Below the pieces are notes generated by a model. That model ran no database searches and was not told the origin of the DNA. It worked only from the letters and a program-made list of their open reading frames with translations. A program made the translations under genes and the position numbers. 64,000 nucleotides of DNA from Streptomyces atratus (lineage in GTDB: Bacteria; Actinomycetota; Actinomycetes; Streptomycetales; Streptomycetaceae): contig NZ_FPJO01000004.1 in NCBI RefSeq assembly GCF_900119365.1, positions 357,114 to 421,113 of the forward strand, read 5' to 3'. This document shows, in pieces, positions 1 to 7,218 of the stretch. Position 1 is the stretch's first letter. Each line of letters begins with the position of its first letter.

Positions 1-437
1 TAGGGGGCGTAGAGGTCGAGCAGCCGGACCCGGGAGGCGTGCAGCCGCTGGGCCACCACCCGGCCGACCCAGACCGCGATCGCCCGGCCGAACTCGGGGT
101 TCTCGGCACACACCGCCCGGACCGCCTCTGCATCGAACTCCCAGGCCCGTACCGGGCTCATCGCCTCGGCGCCCAAGTGCCAGGTGAAGGGCGGGAAGTG
201 CCAGGACCAGCCGACCAGTTCGCCGCGCCCGATCGATTCGATGACGGCGGGACGACGGCCCGGCACATGGAGGTCGAGGGCGACGGTGCCGGTGCGGATG
301 ATCCAGAAGCGGTCGGCGTGCCGGCCCTCCTCGAACAGGCGGGTGCCGGCATCGAAGGAGACTTCGCGGGCGAGGCCCATCAGGCGGTCGCGGTGTTCGG
401 TGGACAGGGCAGTGGTCATGGCGGTGGCGGAAGTCAT
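1..437 (-). CDS. Cyclic-nucleotide-binding (Crp-type effector) domain protein, 3' end outside window
   Basis: Translation from ATG 437 gives a cNMP-binding beta-roll: an N-terminal helix, then FDAGTRLFEEG, ADRFWIIRTGTVALDL, IGRGELVGW and TWHLGAEAMSPV, ending near RVRLLDLYAP at the window edge. An AGGGAG ribosome binding site lies about 8 nt upstream. The visible part (about 145 residues) covers the effector domain only. Proteins of this kind beside universal stress genes are single-domain sensors in actinobacterial dormancy regulons. No DNA-binding helix is visible, so a role as sensor or adaptor is inferred. Two DevR-like boxes lie 60-100 bp upstream. A 5'-truncated paralogue is found at 17061-17297. 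Confidence 0.75.
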   Translation of the reverse strand, partial: MTSATAMTTALSTEHRDRLMGLAREVSFDAGTRLFEEGRHADRFWIIRTGTVALDLHVPGRRPAVIESIGRGELVGWSWHFPPFTWHLGAEAMSPVRAWEFDAEAVRAVCAENPEFGRAIAVWVGRVVAQRLHASRVRLLDLYAP

Positions 438-499
438 CACACCGGCTCCCTTCGTGAGTCTCTGCTTCCAGCGTGAGCGCACGCGGGTCCCGCCACCAA

Positions 500-534
500 G
501 GGCCACTCGGATCCGAGCAGGGCCCATCGGCCCA
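500..534. promoter_or_regulatory. Two tandem DevR/OsdR-like boxes
   Basis: GGGCCACTCGGATCC at 500-514 and GGGCCCATCGGCCC at 520-533 start 20 bp apart, two helical turns. They lie 63-97 bp upstream of the cNMP-binding gene read leftward. Both fit the window-wide consensus GGGnCCGAnCGGnCCC. DNA binding is inferred from resemblance to the DosR core GGGAC-N4-GTCCC. Confidence 0.5.
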
Positions 535-600
535 TGCGAGCCGCCCCGGCCGCGTCCACCAACGCGGTGCGGAGCGGGGGAGTGCCGGCTGCGGTCGGAC

Positions 601-2928
601 TCACTGGGCCAGCGAGAAGTAGTTCTCCTCCTCCTGCGTGAAGTGCAGGCGCAGGACCGTGTGCAGCCCGTACAGGCAGCAGCGCAGGTCGTCGAGCTGG
701 CCGGGGGACAGGCCGCCCTCGGCGTGGGCCAGCCGCAGGTGGGTCGCGATGCGGCGGGAGAGACGTTCGATCTCGGTGTGGGCACGGCTCATGGTGGCTG
801 TCGACTCCGGCCCGCCCAGGGTGGGCGCGAGCGCGGGGTAGAGCTCGTGCTCCTCGGCGTACTCGTGGGGCAGCAGCCGCTCGGTGAGCAGACGATGCGC
901 CCCTTCGACGGCAGCCAGAGCCTGTGGGCCGGGACCGTCCGAGAGACGGTCTGCCGCACCGCGCACCGCTTCGAGCACGTCCTGGAGGTCGTCGTGCTCC
1001 GACGCGAAGCGGTGAATGAGCTCCTCGGCCGCGGGCGTCAGTGCCGGCCGCGCTGTGCGGTCCACGCGCAGCGCACGCAGGGCGTTCAGGATGACCGCCA
1101 CGTCAATGGCTTCCTGGAGCAGGGCGCCCAGGACGGGCGGCAGCAGGCCGAAGGCCGCCGCGGCCATCGCCGCCAGGGACATCGCCATCCCGCCCAGGGC
1201 ACTCTGCACGGCGATCCGCCGGGCCCGTACGGCGACGAAGACGGCGTCGGCGAGCCGGTCCACCCGATCGGCGGTCAGCACGATGTCGGCCGCCTCCGAC
1301 GAGGCGGTGGAGCCGCGAGCACCCATCGCCACGCCGATGTCCGCCGCGGCCAGCGCGGGGGCGTCGTTCACGCCGTCCCCCACCATGACGGTGACCGCGC
1401 GTTCGCGTTCGGCCCGTACGACGGCGACCTTGCCGAGCGGGTCGAGCCCGGCGCGGACATCGTCCAGACCGAGGACGGCACCCACTTCACCGGCCGGCTC
1501 CGCTCGGTCGCCCGTCAGCATCAGCAGCCGCTCGATGCCCGCGCCCCTCAGATGGCGCAGGGTGCGCGCGGCGTCATGGCGCAGGGGATCCCGGAGGAGC
1601 ACCGCCCCCGCCGGACAACCGTCCACGGTCAGCCAGGCCACCGCGGCGCCGTCGAGAAGCGCGCGGTTGTCCACTGCCCTGGCCCAGGGCGGGCGGCCAC
1701 CGGACATGTTGAAGCGGCCGACGGAGAGCCGGCGCCCGTCCACGGTGCCCGAAGCACCCCGGCCGGGCTCCTCGGTGACATCGGACGGGACGGACAGGAC
1801 CAGCTTCCGTTCGTGCGCGCTGTCGACGATCGCCCCGGCCAGGACATGGGGTGAGTACTGGTCCAGCGAGGCGGCCAGCCTCAGTACCTCCGTCGGCTGC
1901 CACCCGGGTGCGGCGAGCACATCCACGACGCGAGGGCGGCCGCGGGTGAGGGTGCCGGTCTTGTCGAGCAGCAGGGTACGGGCCCGGCCGAGGTTCTCCA
2001 GGGCGCCACCGTCGCGCATGACCACTCCCAGGCGTGAGGCTCGGGAGAGCCCGGAGACGATGGCCACCGGCGCGGCCAGCAGCAGCGGACACGGGGTGGC
2101 GACCACCAGCACCGCGACTGCCCTGACCGCCGAGCCGCTGAGCAGCCAGGCGGCTCCCGCCACCGCCAGGGTGAGCGGGAGGAACCAGGCCGCGTAGCGG
2201 TCGGCCAGCCGCACCACGGGCGCGGACTCGGCCCCGGCCTGCCTGGCCAGTCGCACGATTGCGGCGTACGTGCTGTCCTGTTCGGTCGCCGTGGCGCGCA
2301 ACTCGAAGGCGCCGCCGGCGTTGACCACACCGCTGCGGGCGGTGTCGCCGGCCGGCCGTTCTACGCTCAGGGACTCGCCCGTGAGTACGGACTCGTCGAG
2401 GTCGGCTGTGGTGCCCTCCACCCGCCCGTCGACCGGGACGACCTCTCCCGGACCCACGACGAGCAGGTCACCGGTGGCGACTTCGCTCAGTGGAACCGTG
2501 GTGACTCCAGCCGCTGTCCGGCGTCGTGCAGAGCGAGGCGCGTGCTCCAGCAGTGCACGCAGGTCGTGCGAGGCACGACGCCGGGCTGCCGCCTCCAGCG
2601 TTCGCCCGGTGGCCAGCATCAGTGCGATGAGCACCCCGGCCAGGTATTCATGGACGGCAAGGGTGCCACCGAGAGCGAGGACCGCGATCAGGTCGATGCC
2701 TGCACGGCCGTGGCGGAGCGTGGCGACCACCCAGCCCACCGCCGGTGGGACCGCGAGCAGGGTGCCCAGGCCCCACAGCAGGTCTGCGAGGCCCTCGTCG
2801 CCGGTGAGCCAGGCGGCACCTCCTGCGGTGAGGGCGGCCGCCGTGACAGTCAGTAGCGCGGGCTCCAGCCGTGAGGCGGCCGCTCCGGCCGGAGAGCGCA
2901 GCCGTGTGACGAAGGCGGAGCGGTTCAT
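601..2928 (-). CDS. P1B-type metal-transporting ATPase with C-terminal hemerythrin domain
   Basis: A 775-residue membrane pump. It has transmembrane helices near residues 20-60, 80-105 and 245-290, the actuator motif LTGES, the metal-site motif TPCPL in a helix near residue 280, the phosphorylation motif DKTGTLT near 322-328, and the hinge motif GDGVNDAP. There is no N-terminal heavy-metal-binding domain. The last 150 residues form a hemerythrin fold with HRFASEHDDL, LLPHEYAEEHELYP, RAHTEIERL and HTVLRLHFTQEEENYF, which supply the His/Glu ligands of a di-iron site. This matches the known P1B-5 class with C-terminal hemerythrin. I chose ATG 2928 because CAGAGG precedes it; a start at 2952 lacks a ribosome binding site. 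The di-iron domain could let oxygen or iron state gate transport, fitting a hypoxia island. The metal substrate (Fe, Ni or Co) is unknown. Confidence 0.88.
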   Translation of the reverse strand: MNRSAFVTRLRSPAGAAASRLEPALLTVTAAALTAGGAAWLTGDEGLADLLWGLGTLLAVPPAVGWVVATLRHGRAGIDLIAVLALGGTLAVHEYLAGVLIALMLATGRTLEAAARRRASHDLRALLEHAPRSARRRTAAGVTTVPLSEVATGDLLVVGPGEVVPVDGRVEGTTADLDESVLTGESLSVERPAGDTARSGVVNAGGAFELRATATEQDSTYAAIVRLARQAGAESAPVVRLADRYAAWFLPLTLAVAGAAWLLSGSAVRAVAVLVVATPCPLLLAAPVAIVSGLSRASRLGVVMRDGGALENLGRARTLLLDKTGTLTRGRPRVVDVLAAPGWQPTEVLRLAASLDQYSPHVLAGAIVDSAHERKLVLSVPSDVTEEPGRGASGTVDGRRLSVGRFNMSGGRPPWARAVDNRALLDGAAVAWLTVDGCPAGAVLLRDPLRHDAARTLRHLRGAGIERLLMLTGDRAEPAGEVGAVLGLDDVRAGLDPLGKVAVVRAERERAVTVMVGDGVNDAPALAAADIGVAMGARGSTASSEAADIVLTADRVDRLADAVFVAVRARRIAVQSALGGMAMSLAAMAAAAFGLLPPVLGALLQEAIDVAVILNALRALRVDRTARPALTPAAEELIHRFASEHDDLQDVLEAVRGAADRLSDGPGPQALAAVEGAHRLLTERLLPHEYAEEHELYPALAPTLGGPESTATMSRAHTEIERLSRRIATHLRLAHAEGGLSPGQLDDLRCCLYGLHTVLRLHFTQEEENYFSLAQ

Positions 2929-3009
2929 GATGTACCTCTGTCCGTCCGGCATGGTTGCCTGCGGTCCCGTCCCTGTTCATCACACCCCGGCGGGGCGGAC
3001 CTGCGGCAG

Positions 3010-3045
3010 GGGACGAACGGCTCTGCCACCAGGGCCGTACAGACG
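3010..3045. promoter_or_regulatory. Possible DevR-like boxes upstream of the ATPase
   Basis: GGGACGAACGGCTC starts at 3010 and a weaker GGGCCGTACAGACG at 3032, about 80-115 bp upstream of the ATPase start. They match the consensus less well than other pairs, so this is tentative. Confidence 0.3.
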
Positions 3046-3334
3046 TTCTTCGCGCCTCCGGGCCCGGGGCGGTTTTCGCGGTGTGCGAACCAGCGCGGTG
3101 GCGAGGTCCGGAGCGACATCCGCGGCGCCTGTCCGGGCCGGTCGCCGTCCCCGGATGCTTCTCGGCGCGGGGCTACTACCGTGAAGGTGTGACCCCGGCG
3201 CGCCGCGCGCGGGTCACGACGGAGGCACCGTGGGCGACAACGGCGACAAGGGATCTGGTGACTGCGGAGAGGCGCACCGTCGGCTGGGTGCGCTGCCGGG
3301 CGATCTTCAGGAGCGGCGACGGCGTTCGCACTCC

Positions 3335-3418
3335 ATCGGCTCTCCGCTGGGCCGCGTGACGCATGCGGTCCTGCACCACGCGCACTGCCCGGTCCTCCTC
3401 GTACCCCATCCGCGATGA
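3335..3418 (+). pseudogene. Universal stress protein C-terminal remnant
   Basis: Only the last 27 codons of a Usp domain remain: IGSPLGRVTHAVLHHAHC followed by PVLLVPHPR. This matches the C-terminal helix and strand of the complete Usp proteins here (compare GRVAHTLLHHADCPVAVIP at the end of the gene at 17710). Upstream sequence in this frame (3230-3334) is not Usp-like and the ATP-binding motifs are absent. The gene has lost its 5' nine-tenths. Confidence 0.6.
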
Positions 3419-3441
3419 GGACCGGTGCCGCGCTCAGGCGG

Positions 3442-4326
3442 TCAGCGGGTGTCCGGGACGACGGCGACGGGGCAGGACGCGTAGTGCAACACCGAGTGGT
3501 CCACCGGACCGAGGTGCGGACCGCGGTGTCCGCCGGAACGGCGCGCGCCGACGACGAGGAGTTCCGCGCCCTCGGCTTCCTCGATGAGCACTTGGTGGAC
3601 GGGTCCTTGCACCACGGAGCGGTGGACGGCGGCTTCGGACCCGGTCCGTTCCAGTACGGCCAGGACGTCTTCGAGGTGTTCCTCCGCCTGTTGACGGTGT
3701 GCGGAGGCCGGGGAGCCGGCGAGGAGCGGATGGTCCGCGGTCTCGTGGGCGGGACAGCGCCAGGCTCGTACGGCGATCAGCTCGCCGTGGCGCGACGCCG
3801 CCTGGGCGAGTGCGAAACGAGCTGCCGCCGACGGTCCCGGTGCGTCGCCGATTCCGACGACGACGCGGCCCGGCTTCGGCTGAGCGTCCGGTGCGGCCGC
3901 CGGGATCACGACGACCGGGCAGTGGGACCGGCCCGCGAGGGCGAGGCTCACGGATCCCAGGAGCATTCCGGCGATCCGGCCGCGGCCCCGGGAGCCGAGG
4001 ACGACCAGGGCTGCCTCGTGACTCTCGCGCACCAGCGCGTTCACCGGATCCTCGGGCTGTACATCGGCGATCACCCTCGCCTCCGCGTGGAGTCGATGCA
4101 CACGTTCCTGCGCGGACGCGACGAGATGCTCGGCGAGGACCTGCTCGGCCGGACGCCCGGTGTCGAAGGTGGGACGTATGCCTTCGTAGTGCTCCCACAA
4201 CGACGCATGGACGAGGCGCAGGGGAATCCGCGAGCGCGCCGCCTCTGCCGCGGCCCAGTCCAGGGCACGGAGACTGCCCTCCGACCCGTCCACTCCGACG
4301 ACTATCGGGAGCTGCATGGCTCCCAC
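3442..4326 (-). CDS. Tandem universal stress protein (UspA family)
   Basis: About 291-294 residues with two Usp domains. Domain 1 begins VVGVDGSEGSLRALDWA and carries the nucleotide-binding G-2x-G-9x-G(S) motif in GSRGRGRIAGMLLGSVSLAL. Domain 2 begins VVVGIGDAPGPSAAARFAL and ends HLGPVDHSVLHYASCPVAV. The start may be GTG 4326 or ATG 4317; AGGAAAGG precedes both. The acg-like gene ends 51 bp upstream on the same strand, so the two form a likely operon. It is closely similar to the Usp at 17710 (WEHYEG/WEQYEG and RAWRCP-H-ADHP in both), indicating duplication. Cytosolic ATP-binding stress proteins of this type are core DosR/OsdR regulon members; that assignment is inference from context. Confidence 0.88.
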   Translation of the reverse strand: MGAMQLPIVVGVDGSEGSLRALDWAAAEAARSRIPLRLVHASLWEHYEGIRPTFDTGRPAEQVLAEHLVASAQERVHRLHAEARVIADVQPEDPVNALVRESHEAALVVLGSRGRGRIAGMLLGSVSLALAGRSHCPVVVIPAAAPDAQPKPGRVVVGIGDAPGPSAAARFALAQAASRHGELIAVRAWRCPAHETADHPLLAGSPASAHRQQAEEHLEDVLAVLERTGSEAAVHRSVVQGPVHQVLIEEAEGAELLVVGARRSGGHRGPHLGPVDHSVLHYASCPVAVVPDTR

Positions 4327-4377
4327 CGCCTTTCCTGCTCGGATGGCTGCCTGCCGCGATGTATGCGGTCACGGTTT

Positions 4378-5379
4378 CTACGGTTCGATGGTCAGCACGT
4401 GGTCGAGGGGACGTCGTGGTGTGCGTGGCCCGCTCGGCCCGTACCCCAGACGGATGATCATCTGCGGGTGTCCCGTGCCGAAGACAGGGTCGCGCAGGAT
4501 CCAGCGCAGGTCCGGCCATTCGAGGGGCTGAGTCGCGAACGACGTGGACACCTGGTGGAGCGTGGCAGTGAGCAGAACGCGTTCCAGGGCCTGACCGGCG
4601 CGCAGCCAGTCCGCGGCGCGGTCGCCCGGCGTGCTCAGCAGGGCCAGTTGAGGCCGGTTCTCGAACAGGACACGCGCCCGGCCCGGGACGACCCGGGTTC
4701 CGGCGAAGTCGCGGGTGGTGGCTCGTTCTGAGGCGTCGCGGGGGCCGAAGGCGTAGTCGGGGATTCCGTCCACTGGTGCCTCGGTCTTCGTGTTCCGGGT
4801 CCAGTGCTCCTGCTCCGCCTCCCGCGCCGGGTCCCCGCGGTCATACCCCTCGGCGTCCCGGATCAGTCCCAGCACGGTCTCCAGGTGGATCGGGGTCAGG
4901 AACGCGAAGTCCGCGCCCTCGGCACGGGCCGCGTCGGCGAGGCGTGCCCGGACGTCGTCGGGGACCGGCCGTTCGTCGAACGGGTAGCGACTCGTGTGCC
5001 GGTCCTTGATCGCCGGGTGGAGAACGGCGAGGGCTTCATCGGCGGGTTCCCGTGGCGCGTCGGGGTGGATGTCGAGACGGACGGTGGCCAGTACGGCGGG
5101 GTCCGACGGCACGGGCAGCAGTGCGGTGGCCGCGTCCAGGCCGTGGTGCGCGGCGGACACCCGCAGGTTGAGCAGAGCCGCGCCGCAGCCGATGTGAAGG
5201 GCGCGGGCCGAGGGGTCGGCCTCCGCCATCGCGCGCTCGAAGTCCGCCCGGAGCGTGAGGGTGCGGCTGCGGCATCCGTAGCGGAAGATCCAGGGCTGGG
5301 CGTTGTGCATGGACGGGGCGGCAGTGGCATCGGCGACGAGGCCGGCCAGTGCGGTGTCTTCGAGTGCTTCGGTGAGCAT
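4378..5379 (-). CDS. Acg-like FMN-binding nitroreductase-fold protein
   Basis: A 333-residue protein of the Acg (Rv2032-like) nitroreductase-derived family. Seen are the N-terminal signature AAPSMHNAQPWIFR, RALHIGCGAALLNLRVS, DRHTSRYPFDERPVP, and near the end RAGQALERVLLTATLHQV and GHPQMIIRLGYGPSGP. Family members bind FMN, but the cleft is thought to be covered by a lid, so classical nitroreduction is uncertain. GGGAG lies about 8 nt before ATG 5379. It is probably co-transcribed with the downstream Usp gene at 3442-4326. Paired DevR-like boxes 70-105 bp upstream support hypoxia control. In mycobacteria the acg gene is a classic DosR target. Confidence 0.85.
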   Translation of the reverse strand: MLTEALEDTALAGLVADATAAPSMHNAQPWIFRYGCRSRTLTLRADFERAMAEADPSARALHIGCGAALLNLRVSAAHHGLDAATALLPVPSDPAVLATVRLDIHPDAPREPADEALAVLHPAIKDRHTSRYPFDERPVPDDVRARLADAARAEGADFAFLTPIHLETVLGLIRDAEGYDRGDPAREAEQEHWTRNTKTEAPVDGIPDYAFGPRDASERATTRDFAGTRVVPGRARVLFENRPQLALLSTPGDRAADWLRAGQALERVLLTATLHQVSTSFATQPLEWPDLRWILRDPVFGTGHPQMIIRLGYGPSGPRTPRRPLDHVLTIEP

Positions 5380-5447
5380 CGTGGGTCTCCCGGAGGTCGG
5401 GAAGGGGCGATGGCTTCAGCATGGAGCGGATCGCCCCCGGTACGTAG

Positions 5448-5483
5448 GGGCCGTTCGTCCCTCGCTCGGTCCCGGACGGCTCC
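5448..5483. promoter_or_regulatory. Tandem DevR/OsdR-like boxes of the acg-usp operon
   Basis: GGGCCGTTCGTCCC at 5448-5461 and GGTCCCGGACGGCTCC at 5468-5483 start exactly 20 bp apart, 69-104 bp upstream of the acg-like start on the minus strand. The first is a good inverted repeat around a central GTTCG. Confidence 0.5.
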
Positions 5484-5510
5484 TCGGCAGGGATACCTCC
5501 GTTCCTTCGG

Positions 5511-6164
5511 CTAGGCCGATGCCGGGCCTTCGAGCCGGCAGTCCACGCTGACGACGCCCTCCACGGACTGAGCGAGGCGGGCGGCGACGGGAATGAGAGC
5601 GGCGTCGGGCACGCGACCGGTGAGCGTGGCCACACCCCAGGTGACGCCGACCTTCACGACCCGGTGCGAGTCGGGGAACAGGCGGTCGATGACTTCGCGG
5701 CGTATCTCGGCGGCGAGGTTGTCGTCGGGGCGCAGGAAGATCTTGAGGAGATCGGCGCGGCTGACGATGCCCTTGAGCCTGCCGTCGGCGTCGACGACCG
5801 GGAGGCGCTTGATACGACGGTCGGCCATGAGCCGGGCGGCCTGGGGGAGGGACGCGCCGGGCTCGATCGTGATGGCGGGGCTGGTCATCAGCTCCTCGGC
5901 CCGGACCGAGCCGGCCTTGGCGGTGTCACCCAGGTGGCGCATCTGGTCGATCATGCCGGGCGGGTGTTCGTGGAACTCCTCCTTCGGGAGCAGGTCGGCT
6001 TCGGAGACGACGCCGACGACGGAGCCCTTGTCCTCGACGACAGGAACGGCGGTGACCTTCCACCGCTCCATGGCGTCGGCGATCTCCTTGAATTCCGTGT
6101 CGGGCGTGACGGTGACGACGGTCTCCGTCATGACGTCGTTGACGGTGTACCGGGTGGAGGTCAT
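5511..6164 (-). CDS. CBS-BON domain protein (paralogue 1)
   Basis: 217 residues: two CBS motifs ([18 protein letters not shown] to [14 protein letters not shown], then [15 protein letters not shown] to [18 protein letters not shown]) followed by a BON domain ([14 protein letters not shown] to [14 protein letters not shown]). CBS pairs bind adenine nucleotides; BON domains bind phospholipid or act as interaction modules. I start at ATG 6164, preceded by GAGGAACC. Upstream codons of the longer open frame belong to a decayed MBL gene. It is one of seven such paralogues in 14 kb and, like paralogue 6 at 16390, has an LLPKEEF insertion loop. Confidence 0.9.
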   Translation of the reverse strand: MTSTRYTVNDVMTETVVTVTPDTEFKEIADAMERWKVTAVPVVEDKGSVVGVVSEADLLPKEEFHEHPPGMIDQMRHLGDTAKAGSVRAEELMTSPAITIEPGASLPQAARLMADRRIKRLPVVDADGRLKGIVSRADLLKIFLRPDDNLAAEIRREVIDRLFPDSHRVVKVGVTWGVATLTGRVPDAALIPVAARLAQSVEGVVSVDCRLEGPASA

Positions 6165-6382
6165 GGCAGGTTCCTCGATGGGCGCGGGCGGGCGAGCGGC
6201 CGATCGCCGCCGTGGGCGAACGGGGATGGAAAGGTCCGGTGGGGCCGTGGCGTCGGATCTGCGACGGGCGAGGCCCCTGCGGCGTACTCGGTGTGCTTCC
6301 CGTCCTTCATCCACAGCTTCGCACCGGAGAGAACAGGCTGCAGGACCGGCCGGGGCGCCCGTCCGGCCAGCGGACCAGGACG

Positions 6383-6822
6383 GCAGTAGCGGATGGCCGG
6401 GGCGGCCGAGGTCGCCGCTCGCGGCGATGGTGTGGCCGTCTTCGAGGGTCAGGTGGGCCCAGGCGGAGCCGAGGATGTGCCCACCGCGGTGCAGGACGAG
6501 CCGGGTGCCGGCCATGATCTCGATCTCGCTGCCGACCTCGACGGGGTCGAAGAACCTGACGGTGGTGTCGACATCGGACTCGTCGTAGAGCGGTTTGGCG
6601 GGCCGGTGCGGCGTGGATGGACGATGCGTCGCACGGCAGCTTCGCCCAGTTGCGGCGGCGCAGGTCCGCGAAACCCTGGAAGAGGCCGCAGTCGAGGAGG
6701 ATCCGGGCATGGTCGCTCGCGATGAGGAACTTGCTGCCGGTGACGGTCCGGACGCCGCCGAGGAAGCGCAGCAGCGCGGGCCTCGTCCTGGGAGCAGCCG
6801 GGCATGCTTCTGCCTCGGACAT
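6383..6822 (-). pseudogene. MBL-fold beta-CASP hydrolase remnant, internally deleted and frameshifted
   Basis: From ATG 6822 (AAGGGGG 6-7 nt upstream) the frame encodes the N-terminus of an MBL/beta-CASP RNA-specificity hydrolase: [18 protein letters not shown] and [20 protein letters not shown]. Homology then jumps into another frame at about 6605: [40 protein letters not shown] and [15 protein letters not shown], ending near 6383. The roughly 90 residues that should hold the HxHxDH zinc motif are missing, as is the whole C-terminal half. The gene cannot make an active hydrolase. Its ribosome binding site and upstream DevR-like boxes are intact. Confidence 0.7.
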
Positions 6823-6887
6823 CACCGCCCCCTTCTTCGGTGGATGGCAGCGTCTTCACCATCACATCCCCGTAGCCGGGGTGGGAG

Positions 6888-6922
6888 AGGCCCGACAGGT
6901 CCCGGCGGGGACCGACCGGCCC
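6888..6922. promoter_or_regulatory. Tandem DevR/OsdR-like boxes between two divergent remnants
   Basis: AGGCCCGACAGGTCCC at 6888-6903 and GGGACCGACCGGCCC at 6908-6922 lie between the divergent MBL remnant (start 6822) and ADH remnant (start 6988). The second is among the best consensus matches in the window. The sites could still drive the GH65 gene through the ADH remnant. Confidence 0.5.
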
Positions 6923-6987
6923 ATGTGGAGCGGGCCCGCGCCGGGTCAGCCTGGGGGAGAACCTGGGGGACATGGAAGTGGGGCATC

Positions 6988-7218
6988 GTGAAGGCACTCG
7001 TTCTTCAGGGCCCGGGACAGATCGCACGGCAGGACGTTCCGGACCCCGTGGTCAAGGACGCCGATGACGCGGTGATCCGCTTCGCCGCCGTCGTCATCGA
7101 AGCCGTCGGCGTGCACGAAGCCTTCGATATGTGCACCCGCATGGTCCGGCCCGGGGGCCGCGTCGCGACACCGGGAGGACCGCAGCACAACGAGATCATC
7201 GCCCCGGCCCAGCCATGA
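6988..7218 (+). pseudogene. Zinc alcohol dehydrogenase remnant with in-frame internal deletion
   Basis: GTG 6988 begins a 76-codon frame whose first 30 residues are a typical Zn-ADH N-terminus (MKALVLQGPGQIA, QDVPDPVVKDADDAVIR). It then joins directly to the distal Rossmann region (VVIEAVGVHEAFDMCTRMVR, PGGRVA) and ends early. The zinc-binding region and most of the NAD-binding domain are gone. The frame is retained, and its TGA overlaps the ATG of the GH65 gene (ATGA), so translation could still couple to GH65. It is probably non-enzymatic. A full-length ADH of another subtype is at 10663. Confidence 0.65.

Noticed and set aside
5511..6710. A 399-codon frame joining MBL sequence to CBS-BON paralogue 1
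   Set aside because: The MBL part is a decayed gene ending near 6383. The CBS-BON gene has its own ribosome binding site at 6164.
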